This document shows positions 54,511 through 62,886 of a DNA stretch of 64,000 nt, one piece after another. Within the stretch, counting starts at the first letter, position 1, and the number at the start of each line of letters is the position of its first letter. The DNA comes from Gemmatimonadaceae bacterium (GTDB lineage Bacteria; Gemmatimonadota; Gemmatimonadetes; Gemmatimonadales; Gemmatimonadaceae), in contig JADZAN010000019.1 of assembly GCA_020852815.1 (NCBI GenBank), positions 1 to 64,000 on the forward strand, in the 5' to 3' direction. A model generated the notes under the pieces. That model worked only from the letters and a program-made list of their open reading frames with translations. It had not been told where the DNA came from and searched no databases. A program made the translations under genes and the position numbers.

Positions 54511-54565
54511 AGAAGACGAGCGGACGAGAAGCCTGCCCCAGCGAAAGCTGGGGACGAGAAAACGT
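54511..54565 (-). repeat. Dispersed palindromic repeat, copy 6
   Basis: The core CCCCAGC-GAAA-GCTGGGG (54536-54553) has arms AGAAGACGAGCGGACGAGAA and ACGAGAAAACG. It fills the gap between the aspartase-family gene and the Rrf2 gene and shares its orientation with copy 5. Confidence 0.85.
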
Positions 54566-54589
54566 AGCAAAGGGGACGGACGCGAGCGG

Positions 54590-56014
54590 TTAGCCGGTTC
54601 CGGCGGGAGGGTGCTTGCCAGACGGAATGCCGATCTCGGTCATCTTTCGCAGGTCCAGGACGGCGTCGATCTCGTCGGCTGGGAGGATGCGTTCGTTGCG
54701 AACCAGGTCGCGAATGAGGATCCCCTCCTTCACCGAGCGCTTGCTGAGTTCCGCCGCGGCGGCGTAGCCGATCTGCGGTGCGAGTGCGGTGGCCAGCGCG
54801 GCCGAACGCTCCACCCACCAGGCGCACATCTCGCGGTGTGCCTGGATTCCGCGCACGCACTTCTCGTCCAGCACCCGGGCGGCGTTGGTCAGCAGCTGCA
54901 ACGAGAGGAGCACGTTGTGGGCAATGACCGGCATCATCACGTTGAGCTCGAGCTGCCCATGTTCGGCGGCAATGCCGACCGTCGTGTCGCACCCCATCAC
55001 CTGGTAGCAGACCTGGTTCACCATCTCCGGGATCGAGGGATTCACCTTGCCCGGCATGATGGACGACCCGGGTTGCACCGCCGGCAGGACGATCTCGTCG
55101 ATCCCGGTGCGCGGCCCCATCACCATCAGGCGAAGGTCGCTGGCGATCTTTGACACGTCGATTGCGAGGACGCGCAGCGCCGCCGAGACGCCGGCAACGT
55201 CGCCCATGGACTGCATGAGCTGGATGCGGTCGTTGCCGACTCGCAGCGAGAGTCCGGTCATGTCCGAGAGCGCCTCGACCATCAGCGCGGGATACTCCGG
55301 TTCGACCGTGACGCCGGTGCCCACCGCACTCCCGCCAATGCCGAGGTCGCGCAGGTAGTCGGCGCTCTCGCGCACGCGCCGAATGCCGCGATCGATCGAA
55401 CCGGCGTAGGCGGTGAACTCCTGGCCCAGGCGAATCGGCATGGCGTCCTGCAGGTGCGTCCGTCCTGCCTTCACCACGTCGTCGAACTCGCGCCCCTTGG
55501 CGGCCAGCGCATCACGCAACCCGCCGAATGCGCCCTCGAACGCCTCGAGCCGTGAGAGGACTGCAAGGCGGATGTTGGTGGGGATGGTGTCGTTGGTGCT
55601 CTGCGCCATGTTCACGTGGTCGTTAGGGTGCACCGGGGTGTACGCTCCGCGGGCGCTGCCTAACAACTCGTTGGCGCGGTTGGCCAGGACCTCGTTCACG
55701 TTCATGTTGTGGCTCGTCCCCGCACCGGCCTGGTAGGGATCGACCACGAACTGCTCGCGATGCTGGCCGGCGAGGACCTCGTCTGCCGCGGCGACGATGG
55801 CGTCGGCGAGCGCCGGGGCCAGGCGCCCGGTGCGACGATGCACCAGCGCCGCCGCCTTCTTGATCCAGACCTGCGCCACGACAAACGGCTCGAGTGGGCG
55901 CAGCCCGCTGATGGGGAAGTTCCTCAGCGCGCGCAGCGTCTGGATGCCGTACAGCGCGTGGGCGGGCACTTCCAGGGTGCCCAGCGGGTCGCGTTCCGTG
56001 CGGGTGGTCGTCAT
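54590..56014 (-). CDS. aspA: Aspartate ammonia-lyase (aspartase/fumarase superfamily)
   Basis: The enzyme interconverts aspartate with fumarate and ammonia, or is a class II fumarase. The 474-residue protein has the substrate-binding GAGTSHNMNVNEV at 97-109 and TPVHPNDHVNMAQSTNDT. The superfamily signature GSSIMPGKVNP begins at 316, with the catalytic Ser in that loop. The sequence after it (IPEMVNQVCYQVMG, then AAEHGQLELNVMMPVIAHN) looks closer to aspartase. The distinction needs a phylogeny. ATG 56014 gives the family N-terminus. Confidence 0.82.
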   Translation of the reverse strand: MTTTRTERDPLGTLEVPAHALYGIQTLRALRNFPISGLRPLEPFVVAQVWIKKAAALVHRRTGRLAPALADAIVAAADEVLAGQHREQFVVDPYQAGAGTSHNMNVNEVLANRANELLGSARGAYTPVHPNDHVNMAQSTNDTIPTNIRLAVLSRLEAFEGAFGGLRDALAAKGREFDDVVKAGRTHLQDAMPIRLGQEFTAYAGSIDRGIRRVRESADYLRDLGIGGSAVGTGVTVEPEYPALMVEALSDMTGLSLRVGNDRIQLMQSMGDVAGVSAALRVLAIDVSKIASDLRLMVMGPRTGIDEIVLPAVQPGSSIMPGKVNPSIPEMVNQVCYQVMGCDTTVGIAAEHGQLELNVMMPVIAHNVLLSLQLLTNAARVLDEKCVRGIQAHREMCAWWVERSAALATALAPQIGYAAAAELSKRSVKEGILIRDLVRNERILPADEIDAVLDLRKMTEIGIPSGKHPPAGTG

Positions 56015-56087
56015 GACGAGACGGGGTAACGGCCCCCCGTTGGTGCGCACGCGGTCAACGCGACGCCCGCGTGGCGAGGGCGAGCAC

Positions 56088-56121
56088 GCGAGGGACGGCA
56101 GTAAACGGCGCCGCCCCTCGC
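56088..56121 (-). terminator. Long hairpin after the lipoprotein gene
   Basis: A 12-base stem, GCGAGGGGCGGC / GCCGTCCCTCGC with one G-T pair and a 10-base loop, starts 12 bases after the lipoprotein stop. No U-run follows, so termination is only probable. Confidence 0.5.
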
Positions 56122-56132
56122 GCGCCGGCGTC

Positions 56133-56951
56133 CTACGGGGTCGGCGTGGGAATGTTGTACGTCGAGACGAGTTCGAGCCCGCCGCCGCTCACGGCCACGA
56201 GCGACGTCCTGAGCCTGGTGAAGACGGCGGCGCGATAGGTGTTGGTCGAGGTCGACCACGCCTGGTGCTGGCGCAGCGGAATCGAGTCGGTGCCGTCGTC
56301 GGTGAAGGCGCAGCGGATTTCCTGGACCTTCGTCCCCCCGGCCGGCGTGTACTGCAGCGAGACGATCATGGTGCTGTTGCCGTCCGACGAGGCGCTCCAC
56401 TTGAGCGGAATCGTTGCAGTCGACGGTGCGATGGCGTCGGCGGTGAACGACTCGGCGCTCTTGCCGCGCACTTCCGACTGCGGATAGCCCCCGGCGGCTC
56501 CCGGAACGGTCACGACGACTGAATCTCCCGGGGTGTACGGAAGCGTCGTCCCGGTCGCGAGGTTGTAGACCGTTGCCGTCCCGCTGCTCACGCGCGGGAT
56601 GGTCGACGAATTGGCACCGAGCTTGGTCGTGAGGTTCTGGCCGGCGTCGAGGTACGTCACGCCGGTGAGCACACCGTTGTTGGGGGCGACGTAGTCGCCC
56701 GCCGAGAAGCACGAGTCGGTGCGCAGGCGGGCATCCGGGATCGACGAGAGGCTCCCCTTGAAGAACGACCCGGTCGGCGCCGTCCGGTGCTCGCCGGTGT
56801 TGGAGCGCAGCGCACTGACGTAGACGAAGCCCCAGTTCTGCGTCCCGGGGGTGAAGGACGAGGTGGTGTCACAGGCGGTGACGAAGACGACGGCCGCGCT
56901 GAGCGCAGCGAGCGTCGTGACAGCAAGGCGAGCCTGACGAGAGATGGACAT
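56133..56951 (-). CDS. Secreted lipoprotein of unknown function
   Basis: The 272-residue protein begins MSISRQARLAVTTLAALSAA and has a lipobox ending at Cys27 (FVTAC), so it should be anchored in a membrane after export. The mature part is rich in Ser, Thr, Gly and Val with a beta-sandwich feel (GTTLPYTPGDSVVVTVPG, TIPLKWSASSDGN). No family is recognised. ATG 56951 is chosen for the signal peptide; the frame is open to 57266 but the extra part is Arg-rich and unlike a signal. No good ribosome site was seen. Confidence 0.75.
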   Translation of the reverse strand: MSISRQARLAVTTLAALSAAVVFVTACDTTSSFTPGTQNWGFVYVSALRSNTGEHRTAPTGSFFKGSLSSIPDARLRTDSCFSAGDYVAPNNGVLTGVTYLDAGQNLTTKLGANSSTIPRVSSGTATVYNLATGTTLPYTPGDSVVVTVPGAAGGYPQSEVRGKSAESFTADAIAPSTATIPLKWSASSDGNSTMIVSLQYTPAGGTKVQEIRCAFTDDGTDSIPLRQHQAWSTSTNTYRAAVFTRLRTSLVAVSGGGLELVSTYNIPTPTP

Positions 56952-57157
56952 CAGCTGAGGAGAATGGGGGGGGCAGCGGTCACGATCGCGGGACGGACGA
57001 CGCGCGCGCCAAGACTCGCCCGGCGAGGCGTGTGCCCATGTGACACCTGGGGTGCCAGGAGTTCCCGACATGAGAGCGCAGATCGTTTCCGATCGAGGGG
57101 ACGACGCGAAAAAGCGAAGACGTGATGTGGTGACAGGAATCAGGGCGCACCGCGCGA

Positions 57158-57610
57158 TCAGCGAGTGGAAGCGGGCGGCGACGTGCGTGAGACGAGCCCG
57201 GCAATGGCGATGGCCGCCGCAGCCATGAGGCCGGCGCCGAGAAGTGCGACGCTCACGCCGTGCCACCTGCCGAAGGCCACTCGCCGCGGGTCGTCCCTGG
57301 CGATGGACTCGATGTTTGGGCCGAGCTCGGCGCGCAACGCCAGGATGCGCGGCGCCACGCCGAGTTGCGCGCCTAACGCGGTGAGGAGGATGAGGGCGGC
57401 GGCGCCACGGCGCCAGCCGGAGTGCGTGGCGAGGGCGAAGGCGCCCACCACCACGCCGCTCCAGAAGATGACCGGGAGGACACGCCCAACGACGAGCCCG
57501 GCGAGGGCTCGCGTAGGGAGGACGGCAAAGAGCGTCGGCGCAACGACGGCGGAGAAGAGGAGCGCGGCGCCGATCCAGAGCCAGAGCAGGAAGTCGGTGC
57601 GAGTGGACAT
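57158..57610 (-). CDS. Small integral membrane protein (DUF4149/TMEM205-like)
   Basis: The 150-residue protein has four likely membrane helices: LLWLWIGAALLFSAVVAPTL, LVVGRVLPVIFWSGVVVGAF, AAALILLTALGAQLGVAP, and VALLGAGLMAAAAIAIAGL. This layout matches DUF4149 proteins, which have no firm function. ATG 57610 lies 7 bases after the preceding hydrolase stop. Confidence 0.8.
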   Translation of the reverse strand: MSTRTDFLLWLWIGAALLFSAVVAPTLFAVLPTRALAGLVVGRVLPVIFWSGVVVGAFALATHSGWRRGAAALILLTALGAQLGVAPRILALRAELGPNIESIARDDPRRVAFGRWHGVSVALLGAGLMAAAAIAIAGLVSRTSPPASTR

Positions 57611-57617
57611 GGCGGGC

Positions 57618-58259
57618 CTAACGACGCACCGGGCGGGCGAGCCCGGTGAGGAACGGGTTGGACGCCAGCTCCTCGCCAATCGTCGTCGCCGGTCCGTGCC
57701 CGGGATAGACGACGGTAGAGGGCGGGAGCGTGGAGACGCGCTCGAGCGTGCGCTGGAACGCCGCGCCGTCGGACATCGGGAGGTCGGTGCGCCCGACGGA
57801 GCCGGCGAACAGGACGTCGCCGCCGAAGGCGACGCCGTGCCCGTGCAGCACCACGTGCCCAGGCGCGTGCCCCGGCATGTGCCACACCGTGAAGGTGAGC
57901 GCACCGACGGAGACCGTGTCGCCCTCGGTGAAGGTGCGGTCGGGGAGCGGGCCGAGTTCGAACGGAACGCCGTACATCGCGGCCGCCTGGGGGGCGTAGC
58001 TGTACATCACCCGGTCGTCGGCGTGGAGATAGACGGGGACATCGATGCGTCGCTTGATGGCCGCGATCCCGCCGATGTGATCGAGGTGCGCGTGCGTGAG
58101 CCAGATGGCTTCCAGCGAGACGCCGGCGCGCTCCACGGCGTCGAGCAATCGGTCGCCGTCGTCGCCCGGATCGACGAGCACCCCCTTCCCCGCCGCCTCG
58201 TCGGCGACGAGGTAGCAGTTCTCCTGGAAGGGGCCGACGACGAACGACGCGATCTTCAC
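57618..58259 (-). CDS. Metallo-beta-lactamase-fold hydrolase (glyoxalase II-like)
   Basis: The 213-residue protein has the metal motif H56-x-H58-x-D60-H61 (THAHLDHIGG), a later His in MPGHAPGH, the bridging Asp in FGGDVLFAGSVGRTD and a final His in YPGHGPATT. These fit the glyoxalase II/YcbL-type branch, which hydrolyses thioesters; the true substrate is unknown. GTG 58259 (VKIASFVVGPFQENCY) has AGGAAC upstream. The frame is open further upstream but is made of tandem repeats. Confidence 0.9.
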   Translation of the reverse strand: MKIASFVVGPFQENCYLVADEAAGKGVLVDPGDDGDRLLDAVERAGVSLEAIWLTHAHLDHIGGIAAIKRRIDVPVYLHADDRVMYSYAPQAAAMYGVPFELGPLPDRTFTEGDTVSVGALTFTVWHMPGHAPGHVVLHGHGVAFGGDVLFAGSVGRTDLPMSDGAAFQRTLERVSTLPPSTVVYPGHGPATTIGEELASNPFLTGLARPVRR

Positions 58260-58272
58260 GCGAGTGTTCCTG

Positions 58273-58344
58273 CCTGCGCTCCCGCCTACGCTCCCGCCTG
58301 CGCTCCCGCCTGCGCTCCCGCCTGCGCTCACGCCTTCTCTCCCG
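58273..58344. repeat. 12-bp tandem repeat at the trxB end (six units)
   Basis: Six head-to-tail units of CCTGCGCTCCCG, with single-base variants in units 2 and 5 and more in unit 6, fill the trxB-hydrolase junction. The trxB stop codon lies in variant unit 5. Confidence 0.9.
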
Positions 58345-59290
58345 CCTTCCCGCGGTCGCGCAGCGCGGTGAGGTACTTCTCGGCGGCGACCGCCGCGGTG
58401 GTTGCATCGCCGACCGCGGTGGTGACCTGTCGCGTGAGCTGCACGCGCACGTCGCCAGCCGCAAAGAGCCCGGGGACGTTCGTCTCCATGTGCCATCCCG
58501 TGCGCAGGTATCCCGACTCGTCGTGGTCCACGTGATCGGCGATGATCGTCGTGTTGGGCTGGAAGCCAATGAAGACGAAGAAGCCGGTCACCGCGAGGTC
58601 ACGCGTGGCGCCGCTGTTCACGTCACGCAGCGCGACGTGATCCACCAGGCCGTTGGCATCGGCGAAGACCTGGTCGACGACGGTGTTCCAGATGACCTCG
58701 ATTTTCGGGTTCTCGAAGACGCGCTTCTGCACGATCTTCGACGCGCGGAAGGTGTCACGGCGATGGATCAGGTACACCTTGCTGGCAAAGCGCGTGAGGT
58801 AGTCGGCCTCCTCGCATGCCGCGTCGCCGCCGCCCACCACGGCGATCGTGTGCCCCTTGAAGAAGGCCCCATCGCAGACGGCGCAATACGAGACGCCTTT
58901 CCCCGCGTACTCCGCCTCGCCGGGGATGTTGAGCTTGATGGGAGTGCCCCCCGCCGTGACGATCACCGTGGGCGAGACATACACCTCGCCGTCGTCACAC
59001 GTGGTGTGGAAGGACCCGTCGTCCTGGCGCTTCACGCTCGCGACGTTGCGCGTGTGGAACTCCGCGCCGAACTTCGCGGCGTGGCTGGCGAACTTCTGCG
59101 CCAGCTCCCACCCCTCTACATGTTCGAAGCCGGGATAGTCCTCGATCATCTCGGTATTGAGCAGCTCGCCGCCAGGTGCACCGCGCTCGAGCACGACCGT
59201 CTTCAGCATCGAGCGTCCGGCGTAGAGTCCCGCCGTCATCCCCGATGGCCCTCCCCCGATGATCACGACTTCGTAGTGCTGGATCCCCAC
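58328..59290 (-). CDS. trxB: Thioredoxin-disulfide reductase
   Basis: TrxB reduces thioredoxin using NADPH and FAD. The 320-residue protein has the FAD motif IIGGGPSGMTAG, the redox pair C136-x2-C139 (CAVCDG), the NADPH motif VVGGGDAACEEADYL and a C-terminal FAD segment (GLFAAGDV). Its last codons and stop lie in a 12-bp tandem repeat. No thioredoxin gene is adjacent. Confidence 0.96.
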   Translation of the reverse strand: MGIQHYEVVIIGGGPSGMTAGLYAGRSMLKTVVLERGAPGGELLNTEMIEDYPGFEHVEGWELAQKFASHAAKFGAEFHTRNVASVKRQDDGSFHTTCDDGEVYVSPTVIVTAGGTPIKLNIPGEAEYAGKGVSYCAVCDGAFFKGHTIAVVGGGDAACEEADYLTRFASKVYLIHRRDTFRASKIVQKRVFENPKIEVIWNTVVDQVFADANGLVDHVALRDVNSGATRDLAVTGFFVFIGFQPNTTIIADHVDHDESGYLRTGWHMETNVPGLFAAGDVRVQLTRQVTTAVGDATTAAVAAEKYLTALRDRGKAGEKA

Positions 59291-59440
59291 GTGCTTGCTC
59301 CCGATAGGTGGTGCGCGGCCGGGCCGCGCGGTTGCAACGGTTCAGGAAGCGGTTCATCGCTCGCCGCGTATCCCGAACGCCAGCGGTAATCTCGCGCGTC
59401 TCCGCGCACGGTGGTACCGGCGATTGCCCGTCTCGTCGCG

Positions 59441-59490
59441 CGGAGGCGCGCGGAGGCGCGGGGAGGCGCGCGGAGGCGCGGGGAGGCGCG
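59441..59490. repeat. 10-bp tandem repeat (five units) upstream of trxB
   Basis: Five exact 10-base units of SGGAGGCGCG (S is C or G at the first base) run without interruption through the 288-base gap between the SDR gene and trxB. The rest of that gap shows no gene or clear promoter. Confidence 0.9.
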
Positions 59491-59578
59491 CGGTGCTCTT
59501 CCTCACCAGTCCGTTTCGGGGAACCGACGTTCCCGCCCGCCCTCGGGAATCGCCGCGGCGCGCCGCGGGCGCCGGGTG

Positions 59579-60298
59579 CTACCGCCGCACGTGCCGCCCG
59601 CCGTCGACCAGGAGGACCTCGCCGGTAACGAAGGTCGCGTCGAGGAGATAGTCGAAGGCGCGCACCACATCCTCGGGTGAGCCGTGGTGCTTGAGCGGAG
59701 TGGTCTCGGCGAGGTGCTCGACGGCGCCGGCGTCGAGCCATTCGGGGAGGAGGACCACTCCGGGGGCGATCGCGTTGACCCGGATCTTCGGCGCCAGGAC
59801 GCGGGCCAGCGCGCGCGTCATCTGCACGATCGCCGCCTTGGACATGGCGTGCGGCACGTAGCCACCCCACGTCTCGAACGCCGCCAGGTCGGCCATGTTG
59901 ACGATCGAACTCCCCTCGCCCAAATGACGCGCTGCCGCTTGCGCGAGGAAGAACGGGGCGCGCGTGTTGAGGGCGAAGATCTCGTCCCACTGCGCCGGCG
60001 TGGTGCGCCCCACCGGGGTGCGCAGCATGTTGGCCGCCGAATTGACGAGGAGGTCCAACCGCCCGCAGCGCGCGACGACGTCGGAGACCAGTTGTTCGGG
60101 GGCATCGGCGTCGAGGAGGTCGGCGACCACGGCGTGTGCCGATCCGCCGCTCGACTCGATCTCGCGCACGAGCGCCGCTGCCTCGTCTGGCGACTGCCGA
60201 TGGTGAATGGCGACGTGGTAGCCGCGGCGCGCCGACGCGCGCGACAGGGCGGCGCCGATGCGCCGCGCCCCGCCGGTCACGAGCGCCACCGGGCGCAC
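59579..60298 (-). CDS. Short-chain dehydrogenase, pteridine-reductase/FolM-like, with His in place of the catalytic Tyr
   Basis: The 239-residue classical SDR has ALVTGGARRIGAALSR (TGxxxRxG typical of pteridine reductase/FolM), LVNSAANMLRTPVG and the active-site region NMADLAAFETWGGYVPHAMSK. Here Asp137 and Lys154 match the PTR1 catalytic Asp and Lys, but the position of the catalytic Tyr holds His150. GTG 60298 is chosen with GGGGGAG 8 bases upstream. The substrate is unknown; it may be a divergent or altered reductase. Confidence 0.85.
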   Translation of the reverse strand: MRPVALVTGGARRIGAALSRASARRGYHVAIHHRQSPDEAAALVREIESSGGSAHAVVADLLDADAPEQLVSDVVARCGRLDLLVNSAANMLRTPVGRTTPAQWDEIFALNTRAPFFLAQAAARHLGEGSSIVNMADLAAFETWGGYVPHAMSKAAIVQMTRALARVLAPKIRVNAIAPGVVLLPEWLDAGAVEHLAETTPLKHHGSPEDVVRAFDYLLDATFVTGEVLLVDGGRHVRR

Positions 60299-60314
60299 GG
60301 TCACCGCTCCCCCG

Positions 60315-61193
60315 TTAGGCAGCGACACCGGCGCGCCGCGACTCGACGCGCGCGTCCTGCCGCTCCAGCCATTCCACCGGGACGGCCAACGCGCCAATGA
60401 CGCGCGACCCGCCGGTGGCGCCGTGCGAGTCGGAGCCGCCCGACGGGACGAGGTCGAGGTGCTCGGTGACAGCCAGGAGGCGCTTGCGGTCCTCGGCGCC
60501 ATGCGACGGGTGCAACACCTCGACGCCGTCGAGCCCCATCGCCTTGAGCGCGGTGAGGCGCGTCAGCGTCCCCTCGCCGCCGGGGTGGGCCAGCACCGCG
60601 ATCCCGCCGCAGTCGTGCACCATCGCGATCGCGTCGAGGAGCGAGAGGCGTCGCTTGTCGAGGTACGCGGGGCGCCCTGCCCCCAGGTAGCGATCGAAGG
60701 CGTCGCGGTTGTCGCGCGCCCACCCGTTCTCGACGAGTGCCTTGGCCACGTGCGGGCGCCCGATGGCGCCGCTCCCCGCGGCGTCCAGCACGTCCTGGAA
60801 GGTGATCTTCACCCCGATCGCGTTGAGGCGCGCCACCATCTGCGCCCCGCGATCGCGGCGCGCCTCGCGAAACGCCTCGAGGGCCCGTTCCATGCTCGCG
60901 AGATCCGCCAGGTGCAAGCCGAGGAGGTGTGTTTCCTCGTCGCCCTGGTATGCGGACAGCTCGACGCCGGCAATCACGCGCAACGCCGTTCCCGCCGCCG
61001 CCTCGCGCGCCAGCGGGACCCCCGCCACAGTATCGTGGTCGGTGAGCGCGATGGCGTGGACGCCGGCGGCCAGCGCCGCCGCCACAACCGCATCCGGGGT
61101 CTGCGAGCCGTCGGACGCGGTCGAGTGCATGTGCAAGTCGACGCGCGCCACCGTTCCCTCGCCCGGTGCCGTCATGGCGGCCGGATCACTCAC
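60315..61193 (-). CDS. PHP-domain metal-dependent phosphoesterase (RNase AM/YciV-like)
   Basis: PHP proteins of this group are metal-dependent phosphoesterases; relatives act on nucleoside 3',5'-bisphosphates or short RNA ends. The 292-residue protein has the four PHP motifs: DLHMHSTASDG, LTDHDT, the Glu and His blocks around GVELSAYQGDEETHLLG and LAHPGG, and SDSHG. The insert between motifs 3 and 4 is typical of YciV/TrpH. The GTG start overlaps the 88-residue gene stop as GTGA. Confidence 0.9.
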   Translation of the reverse strand: MSDPAAMTAPGEGTVARVDLHMHSTASDGSQTPDAVVAAALAAGVHAIALTDHDTVAGVPLAREAAAGTALRVIAGVELSAYQGDEETHLLGLHLADLASMERALEAFREARRDRGAQMVARLNAIGVKITFQDVLDAAGSGAIGRPHVAKALVENGWARDNRDAFDRYLGAGRPAYLDKRRLSLLDAIAMVHDCGGIAVLAHPGGEGTLTRLTALKAMGLDGVEVLHPSHGAEDRKRLLAVTEHLDLVPSGGSDSHGATGGSRVIGALAVPVEWLERQDARVESRRAGVAA

Positions 61194-61456
61194 GAGGCGT
61201 AGCCCGCCTCAGGCGACATCGCTCCCGGCTGCGACTCCGCGAACAGGCGGCGCAGGTCACTCTCGGGGAGCTCGGCCAGCGACTGCTCGCGCGAGCGCGA
61301 CCCGTGCGGCGAGTAGCGCGTGACGCGGACCTCGCGTCCAGCCCCCGTGCCGTGCACGAAGACCAGGCCGAACTCGTCGTGCTCGTACTGCGTGACGTAT
61401 CCGCTGGGATAGACGCGCCAGGACTTCTCGTCGATCGTCAGGCTGCGAGTGGGCAT
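61190..61456 (-). CDS. Small unknown protein between E2 and PHP genes
   Basis: The 88-residue protein begins at ATG 61456 (MPTRSLTIDEKSWRVYPSGY). It overlaps the E2 stop by one base and ends by overlapping the PHP start. It seems soluble, with a beta-rich first half (VTQYEHDEFGLVFVHG, REVRVTRYSP) and a helical end (LPESDLRRLFAESQ). I do not recognise a family. Tight coupling on both sides supports that it is a real gene. Confidence 0.75.
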   Translation of the reverse strand: MPTRSLTIDEKSWRVYPSGYVTQYEHDEFGLVFVHGTGAGREVRVTRYSPHGSRSREQSLAELPESDLRRLFAESQPGAMSPEAGYAS

Positions 61457-62886
61457 CAGAATCCGGTGTCGGGGATGGTCTCGAGCTGCTTCTTGAGGAA
61501 CGCCATGAAGGCATCGGCGTCGGAACCGTCGACGATGCGATGGTCGAACGAGAGCGAGAAGTACGCGCAGGTGCGGATGGCAATCGTGTCTTCGCCATCG
61601 GCGCCGGCAATGACCTTGGGACGCTTCTCGATGGCGCCGAGGCAAAGGATCGCCACCGTGGGCTGGGGGATCACCGGTGTCCCCACCACCGAGCCAAAGA
61701 CGCCCGGGTTGGTGATGGTGAACGATGCGTCCTGCACGTCCTCGGGCTTGAGCTTCTTGTTGCGCGCGCGTCCCGCCAGGTCGTTGATGTTGCGCGTGAG
61801 CCCAACGAGCGACAGCGAGTCGGCCTGCTTCACGACCGGGACGATGAGCCCCCAGTCCAGCGCCACGGCAATCCCGATGTTGTACTGCTTGCGGAAGACG
61901 ATGTCGGTCCCGCGCACCGCGGCGTTGATGACCGGGAACTTGCGCAGCCCCTGCACCACCGCCTGCGTGATGAAGGGGAGGAAGGTGAGCTTCTCCCCGT
62001 ACTGCGCCTCGAAGTCGGCGCGCATGCGCTGGCGGATGCGCGCCACGCGCGTGAGGTCCATCTCGAAGAACGTCGTGACGTGGGCCGACGTCTGCTTGGA
62101 GTAGACCATGTGGCCGGCGGTGAGGCGCCGGATCTTGGACATCGGCTCGACCACGTCGCCCGGCCACGGCTGCACGACCGGGGGCTCGAAACCGAAGCCG
62201 CCCGGGGCATACATCGACGCCATCGGCGCCGGCGCCGCCCCTGGTCGCAACCCCGGCGCGCTGGCCGCACTCGGCGTCGTCACTCCGGCCTCGATGGCCT
62301 GGAGGATGTCCTTCTTGGTGACGCGCCCGGCGATCCCGCTTCCCTGGAGGCCAGCGATCTGGATCCCATGCTCGGCGGCGATCTTCCGCACGAGCGGCGA
62401 CGACTTGGTGCGGAGGCGATCCTCGAACGAGCCGGACGATGCGCCTGGCGCCGTCGAGGCGCCGAGTGGTGCCGTGGCGCCGGCTGCCGCTGGAAGGATG
62501 GGGTGCGCGGTGGAATGGTTGGGTACCGACGCGCGCTCGGCGACAGATTCGATAGCGGGGGGGGCCCCCCCGCCGGCTGCCGCCGCCGGCCCGCTCGCCG
62601 CCGGCTCGCTCGGCGCCTGCGCCGGCATCGCCGCCGCGGCACTCGCATCAGTCTCCAGGCGCGCCACCACCGCCTGCACCGGGACCGTCTGTCCGTCCGT
62701 CACCAGGATCTCGACGAGGATCCCTGCCGACGGCGCCGGGATCTCCGCGTCGACCTTGTCCGTGGAGATCTCGAACAGCGGTTCGTCGCGCTTGATGGTG
62801 TCGCCGACCTTCTTGAGCCAGCGGGACATCGTCCCCTCGGCGATCGATTCCCCCATCTGGGGCATGACCACGTCGATGCGAGCCAA
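61456..62886 (-). CDS. Dihydrolipoyl acyltransferase (E2) of a 2-oxoacid dehydrogenase complex
   Basis: E2 carries acyl groups on lipoate within a pyruvate, 2-oxoglutarate or branched-chain dehydrogenase complex. The 476-residue protein has a lipoyl domain with Lys44 (STDKVDAEI), an Ala/Pro linker, an E1/E3-binding domain (SPLVRKIAAEHGIQI) and a catalytic domain ending with HRIVDGSDADAF (HxxxDG). The start is TTG 62886 with GAGGGAGA upstream. E1 and E3 genes are not in the window, so the substrate is open. Confidence 0.92.
   Translation of the reverse strand: MARIDVVMPQMGESIAEGTMSRWLKKVGDTIKRDEPLFEISTDKVDAEIPAPSAGILVEILVTDGQTVPVQAVVARLETDASAAAAMPAQAPSEPAASGPAAAAGGGAPPAIESVAERASVPNHSTAHPILPAAAGATAPLGASTAPGASSGSFEDRLRTKSSPLVRKIAAEHGIQIAGLQGSGIAGRVTKKDILQAIEAGVTTPSAASAPGLRPGAAPAPMASMYAPGGFGFEPPVVQPWPGDVVEPMSKIRRLTAGHMVYSKQTSAHVTTFFEMDLTRVARIRQRMRADFEAQYGEKLTFLPFITQAVVQGLRKFPVINAAVRGTDIVFRKQYNIGIAVALDWGLIVPVVKQADSLSLVGLTRNINDLAGRARNKKLKPEDVQDASFTITNPGVFGSVVGTPVIPQPTVAILCLGAIEKRPKVIAGADGEDTIAIRTCAYFSLSFDHRIVDGSDADAFMAFLKKQLETIPDTGF

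Noticed and set aside
57039-57055. Near-palindrome TGACACC-TGG-GGTGCCA as an operator
   Set aside because: It is a single imperfect dyad upstream of an unknown lipoprotein, with no promoter or adjacent regulator.
57373-58569. 398-residue minus-strand frame with Arg-Glu-Arg-Arg repeats
   Set aside because: It is the 12-bp tandem repeat read in another phase over trxB and the metallo-hydrolase gene.
58273-59490. Possible CRISPR array from the tandem repeats
   Set aside because: The 12-bp and 10-bp units are directly tandem with no spacers, and no cas genes are present.
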